From positions 1 to 24,326 of IMG/VR virus record IMGVR_UViG_3300013127_001073: a DNA stretch of 24,326 nucleotides; one strand, 5' to 3'. Positions 7,899 through 14,819 of the stretch are shown here, piece after piece. How positions within the stretch are numbered: position 1 is the first letter of the stretch; the number at the start of each line of letters is the position of its first letter. Both the position numbers and the translations under genes were made by a program. Below the pieces are notes generated by a model, which saw only the letters and a program-made list of their open reading frames with translations, made no database searches and was not told the DNA's origin. Source of the stretch: a virus.

Positions 7899-8987
7899 AT
7901 GGCTAAGCGAAAGACCATAGAGGTCCCGTTTGAGTCGCTGGTGTGCGACACGGACTTCAACAGTCGCGAACAGTACAAGGGCATCGCCGAGCTGGCGGAG
8001 TCCATCAAGGCCTCTGGCCTGTTACAAAACATCGGCGTATGCGAGAACAAGGACGGGCCTGACGGCACGTACTTCGTCGTGTACGGTTTCCGCCGGTACT
8101 TAGCCATCGAGAAGATCCGCGCGGACCTGGGCCCCGAGGCCTTCGCTAACATCGAGGTAGTCCTCAACGACGGCACCCGTGAAGAGCTCCGTGAGCGCAA
8201 TCTCAAGGAGAACATCGACCGGGAGCAGCTCGCACCGTATGAGATTGCGCTGACCATCAAGAAGATGGTCAACGCGGGTCTCGAACAGCGCGACATCGCC
8301 TCTCGCCTCGGACGTCCGCAGTCTTGGGTCAGCTACCACTACAAGGTAGCTACCAAGCTGGCGCCTGCGGCCTGGCAAGCGTTCCGGGCGGGCACGCTGA
8401 CCCTCGAGCAGGCCCTACATATCGCTGACGTGGATGAGGACGCGCAGGGCGAAGTGGTTACCAAGGTAACCGAAGCCGACACGCGCACCGAGGCACGCCA
8501 GATTGCTAAGGATGCAGCTGCTGCAGCAGGTACCCGGCGCAAGTACACCAACAAGGGCCGGCCTACCTCCAAGAACCTGGCGCAGTACGTTAGCGATGTG
8601 TCCTTCGACGCGAGTGCCTCCGGGCTTTCGCGCACGGGGAAGAGCTTCGCCAACGGCCTGGCTGCGGGCATCCGGGTCGCCCTGGGTGAGCTGTCATTCA
8701 AGGGTCTCAGCGACACTGAGACTTACACCGATACGGACTACCACCTGCGCAACAAGCGCGCTAAGGCTGCTGCGGCTCTTCCTGAGGGAGCTCCGAAGAA
8801 GCGGCGCGGGCGTCCTCCCAAGGACCCGAACGCGCCCCCTAAGGAGAAGGCTCCCACGGTGGCCAAGGCCGCCAAGCCCAAGGCCCCCAAAGCAGCGAAG
8901 GCGGCACCTGCAGCCGGCGCAGCTCCCAAGCGGCGCGGGCGTCCTCCTAAGAATCGGGATCTCCTAGCTGAAGCTATGAGCTCCTAG
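7899..8987 (+). CDS. ParB-like protein with two C-terminal AT-hooks
   Basis: A 362-residue DNA-binding protein. The N-terminal ParB/sulfiredoxin-fold domain shows GFRRYLAI (63-70) and the NLKENIDRE segment (101-109), corresponding to the CTP-binding boxes of ParB. A helix-turn-helix follows at about 127-150 (LEQRDIASRLGRPQSWVSYH). Residues 285-351 are rich in Lys, Ala and Pro like a histone H1 tail and hold two AT-hooks, KKRRGRPPK (300-308) and KRRGRPPK (344-351). KGRP at 219-222 is a weaker third candidate. No ParA partner or parS-like repeat was seen, so it may act in replication, gene control or genome organisation rather than partition. The ATG at 7899 follows the previous stop directly. 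Its stop codon overlaps the stop of the convergent sigma factor gene. Confidence 0.9.
   Translation: MAKRKTIEVPFESLVCDTDFNSREQYKGIAELAESIKASGLLQNIGVCENKDGPDGTYFVVYGFRRYLAIEKIRADLGPEAFANIEVVLNDGTREELRERNLKENIDREQLAPYEIALTIKKMVNAGLEQRDIASRLGRPQSWVSYHYKVATKLAPAAWQAFRAGTLTLEQALHIADVDEDAQGEVVTKVTEADTRTEARQIAKDAAAAAGTRRKYTNKGRPTSKNLAQYVSDVSFDASASGLSRTGKSFANGLAAGIRVALGELSFKGLSDTETYTDTDYHLRNKRAKAAAALPEGAPKKRRGRPPKDPNAPPKEKAPTVAKAAKPKAPKAAKAAPAAGAAPKRRGRPPKNRDLLAEAMSS
8799..8947 (+). repeat. Two exact 20-bp direct repeats encoding the AT-hooks
   Basis: The same 20 bases occur at 8799-8818 and 8928-8947, both in frame and both encoding the KRRGRPP core. The flanks are also alike (AGCTCCGAAG against AGCTCCCAAG), with a 3-nt length difference. 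Because synonymous positions match as well, this looks like a recent internal duplication, or gene conversion, of the AT-hook. Confidence 0.85.
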
Positions 8988-9730
8988 AGCGATATATCGT
9001 GTGTTTCGGCAGCTTCGCGGAGTCGCTCTAACGCGCTTTCGCGGAGCTGCCGGACACGTTCTCCTGTGATATCCAGGATTTTTCCTATCTGCTTCAAAGT
9101 CTTAGCTGTGGTATGGATTCCGTAACAGGCTTTGACGATGAAAGACTCTCTAGTATTTAGAGGGGTAAGTTCTAGTAACCGGGTGACGCACTGCACCATC
9201 GTATTGGATGCCGGCGTGTCATACAGACCGTACTCTGTTGCAGTGAGCTCATTGAACTCTACCGTGGTGGGTGTACGTACTCCCTTTACTACGGCGTGTG
9301 CGGGGATATGCAGCAGCCCGATCCGTCGAGCCTCTTCCCGCATCTCGTGCTTTACCCACCAGCCCGCGTAAGTCAGAAAACGTGTACCTGCTTCAGGTTT
9401 GAATTTTCCCAAAGCGCGTATCAGGCCGATGTTGCCGGCAGCGATCAGGTCTTCTAGAACCGTCCTGTCGTGCAGCGCGCGAGGGTGTTTACGTGCTTCC
9501 GATATCACGTAGCGCAGCGCGCCCTCGACTATCTTATCCCGAGCCTTAGGGCTCTTGGTTTCCGCGTATTCGAGCAGTAATACGCGTTCGTCTGCAGCCG
9601 TTAGCTGGAACGTATTCTCTACGGACTTGTAATACTGCGACAACGCAGTATTTACCGGCCGAGGGGTCGGTGAGGCTTGCGGCGCATACATACTTATAGT
9701 CTTGTCCTTTGGTAGCCGATGGCTTACCAT
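8984..9730 (-). CDS. Sigma-70 family RNA polymerase sigma factor
   Basis: A 248-residue sigma factor that should direct host RNA polymerase to phage promoters. The region 1.2/2.1-like segment spans about 28-80. Region 2 follows with DLIAAGNIGLIRALGKF (94-110), TRFLTYAGWWVKHEMREEAR (116-135) covering regions 2.3 and 2.4. Region 4.2 is a helix-turn-helix, LKQIGKILDITGERVRQLRE (212-231). Region 1.1 is absent, as in alternative sigma factors. The start ATG at 9730-9728 has GAGGGG 7 nt upstream; a later ATG (M14) is less well placed. The gene runs convergent to the ParB-like gene with overlapping stops, and divergent from the four-cysteine protein with 32 nt between starts. It is the only non-packaging gene seen on the minus strand. 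Confidence 0.95.
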   Translation of the reverse strand: MVSHRLPKDKTISMYAPQASPTPRPVNTALSQYYKSVENTFQLTAADERVLLLEYAETKSPKARDKIVEGALRYVISEARKHPRALHDRTVLEDLIAAGNIGLIRALGKFKPEAGTRFLTYAGWWVKHEMREEARRIGLLHIPAHAVVKGVRTPTTVEFNELTATEYGLYDTPASNTMVQCVTRLLELTPLNTRESFIVKACYGIHTTAKTLKQIGKILDITGERVRQLRESALERLREAAETHDISL

Positions 9731-9762
9731 GCCTGTCCCCTCGAACTCTACCGGAGCTCACG

Positions 9763-10614
9763 TTGTCAACCAATCTCGTCACAACTTCTAAGCCCAGTCA
9801 AGAAGATCTCGACGCACAAATCCAGATCACGACTGAATCCCTGGTCACACTGGCAGCGTCACTGCCGCCGGAGTATGGCCAGAAGGTAATGACGCTGTCC
9901 ACCCTTACCCGTCCGGGCATCGCCGGTATGGAAGGGCGCCAGCGGGTCAGCATCCCGTTCGTACAGATTCGCCAGCCGATCTCCAATTCTCCTCAGATGC
10001 CTGAGGATACGAAGGTCGGGGAGCTATATAGCACCGATGGTCGCATCGGCGACAAGCTCATCATCTTCCCGGTTCTGTCGCATGAGGTGCGTCAGAAGTG
10101 GGGTGAAGAGAACATCGACTGCGCCTCGCCGGACGGCATCACCGGCAGCAAGTACGGCGCGTGTGCTTCTTGTCCGTATGCACGCTTCGTAAAGGGCGTG
10201 AAGACGGAGTGCAGCCGCGGCACGGCCATCTACGGCGTGACCGAGGACCTCTCCGCGCTGTACCGTATCAATTTCCTCAAGTCCTCCGCGAAGGCTGGGC
10301 AGAACCTGCTCAAGCTGGCGCGGCCGCCTGCCCTCTGGGCGCGGTCCTTCACGGTTAGCACCGAGAAGCAGACCGCGAACAACCGCCACTACTACACGCT
10401 CAAGACTCAGCTGACGGGCAACCGCGCAGACGAGTCCATGATGCAGGTGTGTGACGCGCTACACAGCTTCTTCAAGGCTGTGTACGACCGGGGCAAGATC
10501 TCGTTCGAGAAGGGTCTCGAGCGGCGGGCTCTGGAGGCGAAGGGCGGCGGGGCTGCTGGCGGCACCGTCACTCCTGATGCAGACGGTGTGATCGACTTCT
10601 CCGACAACGTGTGA
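9763..10614 (+). CDS. Four-cysteine protein, possible ssDNA-binding replication factor
   Basis: A 283-residue protein starting at TTG 9763 with GGAG 6 nt upstream. The longer frame from 9709 would overlap the divergent sigma factor start and lacks a ribosome-binding site. The central signature is C120, then GSKYGACASCPYARF (C134, C137) and C150, giving C-x13-C-x2-C-x12-C, a likely zinc site. I have seen the arrangement C.SPDG..G.KYG.C..CP.......C in phage proteins of replication modules that are suggested to bind ssDNA, but I cannot confirm the family. The flanks contain beta-rich segments, and the C-terminus ends in an acidic stretch (DADGVIDFSDNV). An acidic tip is typical of ssDNA-binding proteins that recruit partners. 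A strong terminator follows, making this a well-defined transcript end. Confidence 0.8.
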   Translation: MSTNLVTTSKPSQEDLDAQIQITTESLVTLAASLPPEYGQKVMTLSTLTRPGIAGMEGRQRVSIPFVQIRQPISNSPQMPEDTKVGELYSTDGRIGDKLIIFPVLSHEVRQKWGEENIDCASPDGITGSKYGACASCPYARFVKGVKTECSRGTAIYGVTEDLSALYRINFLKSSAKAGQNLLKLARPPALWARSFTVSTEKQTANNRHYYTLKTQLTGNRADESMMQVCDALHSFFKAVYDRGKISFEKGLERRALEAKGGGAAGGTVTPDADGVIDFSDNV

Positions 10615-10640
10615 CACGGCCACGCCGTTAACGTACCCCT

Positions 10641-10677
10641 AAGCGGGGGTTGGGTTATACTCAACTCCCGCTTTTTT
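10641..10677 (+). terminator. Rho-independent terminator
   Basis: AAGCGGG at 10641-10647 pairs with CCCGCTT at 10667-10673. The stem continues as GGTTG (10648-10652) with CAACT (10662-10666), including one G-U pair. This gives a 12-bp stem and a 9-nt loop, followed by T10672-T10677. It lies 27 nt after the four-cysteine gene. It is the only textbook intrinsic terminator I found in the window. Confidence 0.93.
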
Positions 10678-10690
10678 AGTCGTAACCGAC

Positions 10691-11503
10691 GTGAGGCGTG
10701 TGACCAAAGTATCCCTACCGCTGCTAGCTCATAACCCGTGGTCTCCTTCTAAGGCAGACCTGGCAGGTAATTGCGGGCTAGCATTCAAGTTGCGATACAT
10801 TGATAAAATCAAGGGCGGGCCAAAGGGGAGCCCTGCGAAAATCGGCGTGGCCGCACACAAAGTGCTCGAGCTGGCTATCCAAGGGGATGCCTTAAACTCC
10901 GCACTAGAAAAGTCTCTGACCGAGTACCAAGAGGAACTCACGGAGACCGAAGTGGAGGATGTGCGCGCTCTCATGTCGAACATCGACAGCTTCATGCAGC
11001 GCTTTTCGCGGCTGACCGCTAAGCACGGGATGCAGGAGCTTTTCGTCGAGCAGACGTGGGCAATTACGCCGAATTTCGAGGCCTGCGCCTACGACGACCC
11101 GGCGGCTATGATACGGGGGATAGTAGACCTGGCAGTGCTGCTCCGCAGCGGCCAACTGCTCATCGTAGACCACAAAAGCGGGCGACCGGCGGCCGTAACC
11201 AAGTACATGACGCAGCTGGACGTGTACGCCACGATGGGCCTGTCCCGGCTTCCCAACGTAACCGCGGTGCAATGTGGAGTGCACTTCCTGAAAAACGAGA
11301 AGATAGATTGGGCGGCGGTGCGGACGCCGGACTACATCCGCACGATTCTGCGGCCCTGGTTGCTGAACTTCCTTAACCAGCGAGCCCTAGGGCTAGAAGG
11401 CTATGCGCCCAGTATCGGGCGCCACTGCGCATGGTGCGACTACAAACAAATCTGTCCTGCCCAGGATCAGGGGACTGACGATGGCCAAGGTAAGTCAGGC
11501 TAG
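10691..11503 (+). CDS. Second PD-(D/E)XK nuclease, Cas4/RecB-like, with four-cysteine site
   Basis: A 270-residue nuclease of the same broad family as the one at 5399-6271 but with little direct similarity. In order: WSPSKADLAGNC with C28, the conserved His of GVAAH (H56), FVEQTW (E120), D146 in GIVDLAV, catalytic DHK (D160, K162), QLDVY (Q175, Y179), and C246, C249 and C255 in HCAWCDYKQIC. The 1+3 cysteine pattern again predicts a 4Fe-4S cluster. The C-terminal CxxC-x5-C spacing is closer to classical Cas4/AddB than in the first nuclease. The start is GTG at 10691; GTG at 10700 is an alternative with GAGG only 3 nt before it. It is the first gene after the terminator and overlaps the primase gene by 23 nt, so it is likely part of the replication operon. 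Confidence 0.9.
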   Translation: MRRVTKVSLPLLAHNPWSPSKADLAGNCGLAFKLRYIDKIKGGPKGSPAKIGVAAHKVLELAIQGDALNSALEKSLTEYQEELTETEVEDVRALMSNIDSFMQRFSRLTAKHGMQELFVEQTWAITPNFEACAYDDPAAMIRGIVDLAVLLRSGQLLIVDHKSGRPAAVTKYMTQLDVYATMGLSRLPNVTAVQCGVHFLKNEKIDWAAVRTPDYIRTILRPWLLNFLNQRALGLEGYAPSIGRHCAWCDYKQICPAQDQGTDDGQGKSG

Positions 11504-14500
11504 TGCTCCCGCGGTATCTAAGAAAGAATCGTGGGACCTTCGCAACAAGTTGTGGGCGCAGCCAGTCACCGAACTTGCGGGCTTTTTGCAGTCGGTGGGC
11601 GGGGAGCGTGTAGAGACTCACGGCAACTCCACCATCAAGCTGTGCTGCCCGTTCCACGCAGATACCAACCCGTCTGCCGTGATCAACACGCAGCAGGGGT
11701 TTTTCAAGTGCTACTCGGGGTCATGCGGTAAGTGGACTCGTGACCCCCTTCTCGTCATTAAGACCCTAAATAAATGCTCGCATGAACAAGCACTGGAGCT
11801 GTATCGCGCCAACTTTGCTCAGACGTTCGCAAAGCTCAAGCGCGAAGAGATAAAGCAGCTCGGGGCTATCGACGACGAACAGCGTCGTCTGCGTATGATG
11901 GCGGAGGCATGCCACACATACGCGTGCAATATCTGGATGTCCTCGGCGCTGCCCGAGACCGCTCGCAAGACGCGGGACTGGCTCAAGACAACGCGTAAGC
12001 TTGACGATGTAGCAGTCCTGACTGCGATCGGCATGCTACCGCGTGACAGCGACCTGGATCGTCTGCTGGACGGTCTTGGTGCTGACAAGGACGACAAGTC
12101 CGCCATCCGCGCGCTGTTTTCGCAGTATCTCGGCGCCACGTACATGGACTGTGTTGTCTACGTGTACGCCGAGTCTCCCGACCGTATTACGGGGTTCAAA
12201 CTCCGCATACCCGGAGACAGCAAGGATTCCACGCGTTTCATCCGTGCGAGTGACGACGCGCCGGTAGGGGTGTTTGGAGTCACGATGAGCGGGTACGCCC
12301 CGCTGCTGTCCAACGACAAGATCGAGTCCTTCTCGGTCGTAGAAGGCGAGCACGACCAACTCACGCTCTACCAGGAGCAGGTGAAGACTGGCATCGTTGA
12401 CCATGTCTACGTGGCGGCAGGAGGCAACGGTCACGGCGGGCTGGACTGCATGGCCGCGCTAGGCATGTCTCGTGGAGACGCCATCGGTGATGACGATGCC
12501 GCGGGTCGTGACTGGGCCGAAGGCCTAATCAAGAAGTCTCCCAAGATTAATTTCCGCGTGTTCCGCTGGCCACACACGCTGACCAGCGCGGCACATACCG
12601 TACGGCTTGACCCCGACAGTGCGGTCCTTCTTCTTGGAGGCACCGCTGTTTTTACGGAGTTTCAGCTAGAACGTAACTACCAGTACGCATACGACTGGTG
12701 CTACGACCGCGCACGCGTAAAGCTGCAGACCGTCAATCCCGACGACATCGTCCGCCAGCTGGACATCTCTGCGGAGTACGGCCAGGTACTGCACTCCGAG
12801 GCTGAGCAACGGGCGTATGCAGCCGCAATCGTAGCTGCGTTCCCCAAGCTCACGATATCGGATGTACTGGCTCAGATCGTAAAGACGGACGAGTCACCGC
12901 TTACGTTCATTGCGCAGATAGTCTCTGCGCTCAAGCGTAAGTTCATCCCGAGCCATCACGATCATAACGACAACATCCTCTACTTCTGGGACAAGGAGAA
13001 CGAGGACCACCTAGCTATGCCGCTCAGCGCGGACCAGCGTGCGATATCGCTTCTGCGTACGCGTATCGGTGGCGTGTTCTACACGTGGGTCAGCCAGGAA
13101 ATCGGGCTGCCGTCGTGGTTGCCGGATGTCTCGGACCCAGAGACGGGCCATGCTGCATTGCCTGTCTGTGAGGCCAAGATACAGACCGCTGTAATCCAGG
13201 CGCTTGCCACCATCGCTAGTGAATGCCCCTCGCACACTACGGTGCACGACCAGGGCATACACGTAGCGTCGGTCCCCACGGAGAACGCCGGGTATCTGGT
13301 CAACGGCAACAAGCAGTACAAGCTGACCTATTCGCCGGCGGACGGCACGTTGACCAAGATAGACCAGCTCAAAGCGCCGATAGATGGCAACAAGGTGTTC
13401 TACACCAAACACCACGTCGGCCTTTTCTACACGGACCCCGCGCTGGGCTGGGCGGAGTATCCCGACGCCGCCAGCATGAGACGTAAACCTAAGTTTTCCC
13501 CCGAACAGTACATCACGACCGTAAATGACATTTTCAAGGACGTGTTCTCGTTCAAGTACCCTGAACAAGACGCCATGTATTGCACGTTGATGACGCTCTA
13601 CAGCAACATCTTCGACTGCATGTCCAAGAAGGTGATGACTCACATCCTGGGTGAGTGGGAGTCGGGTAAGTCGTCGCTGCTGTGTCTGCTAGCGAATAAC
13701 CAGCAGATCCGCGGGTATAGCCTGGTAAACGCTGCGATCACCACAGACAACTATACGCAGGCCGCGCTGTTCCAGCTGTATGGCACTAAGCGTATCGTGG
13801 TGGCGCTGGACGAATTCAATGACCATGACGATGGCTCTCGAGACTCCGCATCTCGACAGGCCATTCTTTCCAGTCTTCGCGGGTTGGCTACTAAGGGGCA
13901 AACTGAGCGCGTACTCGGTTCAAAAGAGGGCGAGGGCAAGATTCAACGGCTTACGGTGCCGTTCTATATTGCCGGCGCCACCGCTCCCGTAGACCCCATG
14001 GATTTGTCCCGCTTCAACCGCATTGAGGTTCTGAAGCGCGACGGTAAGATAAATATCGGCGCAGCTCTGGCAAAATACGGGACAGCCCTGTTCTCCGAGC
14101 TCCGCCACGCGGCCTTCTACCACGCGGTGCACAACGTCGTGCCGATCACGCGCGCGTACAGCCAGCTGTACAAGGAAGCCGAGGCCAATACGCAGCGCTT
14201 CACCATCTCTCGAGGGCACGAAAACCTCATGCCTCTCGGGGCTATCTTCTCGGCGTTCGGTGGAGACGGCGTTGAATTCATCAACAGCTTCATCAACTCC
14301 AAGCAGGACGTAAAGGCCGAGAAGGTCGAGCGCTCTCCGTCTGAGATTCTGTTCTCTACTGTCATGTACAGCCCCAACATCGAGGTAGAGATCAACCAGC
14401 GCCCGTCGCGCCGTACGCTCATGAGCGTCCTGACCCGTGCCGACTGGCGTGAGTACATCAATGACTCGGATCGCGGCGTCTTCTTCGATAAGGTCACCAA

Positions 14501-14819
14501 CTACCTGGCCGTGGTGTGGCCGCAGGCGCGTACCTGTCTACTGTCCGGGCAATACGCCCGTATGGGGGCTACTACGTTACGCGGGCTTGCACAGACTTCG
14601 TCGCACATGGTGCCGTACAAGAAGGCTCGAGACCGTGGCGCTGTGACACGCCTCCGTCAGTTCGGGCTTCCCGACGATCCGCAGCAAGTTACTTTCTTTG
14701 ATGTGAGCCACGTAATCCACAACGTGGAGCAAGCTCATAAGGAGCTGGCGGCAGCCGTGGCCGCAGCCAATATCCCGGCTGCACCTACGAACGACCCTCT
14801 AGACAAATCTGGACTCTGA
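11481..14819 (+). CDS. TOPRIM primase fused to a P-loop ATPase (replicative primase-helicase)
   Basis: A large protein of 1112 residues, likely to make primers and unwind DNA at the fork. A CHC2-like zinc finger (C55/C56, H59, C77, C82) is followed by a TOPRIM domain with VVEGEHD (E288) and the acidic DDD at 337-339. A long central region has no motif I can name. The C-terminal ATPase shows Walker A GEWESGKSS (about 724-732), Walker B VVALDEFN (about 770-777), a sensor-like IAGATAP, and SRFNRIE as a possible arginine finger. This ATPase does not look like the RecA-type DnaB/T7 gp4 helicase; it is closer to AAA+/DUF927-like ATPases. ATG at 11481 has AGGGGA 7 nt upstream; the longer frame from 11403 would overlap the nuclease by 101 nt. 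The polymerase gene follows directly. Confidence 0.9.
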   Translation: MAKVSQASAPAVSKKESWDLRNKLWAQPVTELAGFLQSVGGERVETHGNSTIKLCCPFHADTNPSAVINTQQGFFKCYSGSCGKWTRDPLLVIKTLNKCSHEQALELYRANFAQTFAKLKREEIKQLGAIDDEQRRLRMMAEACHTYACNIWMSSALPETARKTRDWLKTTRKLDDVAVLTAIGMLPRDSDLDRLLDGLGADKDDKSAIRALFSQYLGATYMDCVVYVYAESPDRITGFKLRIPGDSKDSTRFIRASDDAPVGVFGVTMSGYAPLLSNDKIESFSVVEGEHDQLTLYQEQVKTGIVDHVYVAAGGNGHGGLDCMAALGMSRGDAIGDDDAAGRDWAEGLIKKSPKINFRVFRWPHTLTSAAHTVRLDPDSAVLLLGGTAVFTEFQLERNYQYAYDWCYDRARVKLQTVNPDDIVRQLDISAEYGQVLHSEAEQRAYAAAIVAAFPKLTISDVLAQIVKTDESPLTFIAQIVSALKRKFIPSHHDHNDNILYFWDKENEDHLAMPLSADQRAISLLRTRIGGVFYTWVSQEIGLPSWLPDVSDPETGHAALPVCEAKIQTAVIQALATIASECPSHTTVHDQGIHVASVPTENAGYLVNGNKQYKLTYSPADGTLTKIDQLKAPIDGNKVFYTKHHVGLFYTDPALGWAEYPDAASMRRKPKFSPEQYITTVNDIFKDVFSFKYPEQDAMYCTLMTLYSNIFDCMSKKVMTHILGEWESGKSSLLCLLANNQQIRGYSLVNAAITTDNYTQAALFQLYGTKRIVVALDEFNDHDDGSRDSASRQAILSSLRGLATKGQTERVLGSKEGEGKIQRLTVPFYIAGATAPVDPMDLSRFNRIEVLKRDGKINIGAALAKYGTALFSELRHAAFYHAVHNVVPITRAYSQLYKEAEANTQRFTISRGHENLMPLGAIFSAFGGDGVEFINSFINSKQDVKAEKVERSPSEILFSTVMYSPNIEVEINQRPSRRTLMSVLTRADWREYINDSDRGVFFDKVTNYLAVVWPQARTCLLSGQYARMGATTLRGLAQTSSHMVPYKKARDRGAVTRLRQFGLPDDPQQVTFFDVSHVIHNVEQAHKELAAAVAAANIPAAPTNDPLDKSGL

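Noticed and set aside
7899-8987. Plasmid-type ParABS partition system
   Set aside because: No ParA-type ATPase and no parS-like repeat were found nearby, so partition is not claimed.
9709-9762. Longer start for the four-cysteine protein
   Set aside because: It overlaps the sigma factor start region and has no ribosome-binding site; TTG 9763 has GGAG at good spacing.
11403-11480. Longer start for the primase-ATPase
   Set aside because: It would overlap the nuclease gene by 101 nt in another frame; ATG 11481 has AGGGGA at 7 nt.
13011-13643. 210-residue minus-strand frame inside the primase gene
   Set aside because: It is a shadow of a confident plus-strand gene, with no recognised motifs and no plausible ribosome-binding site.
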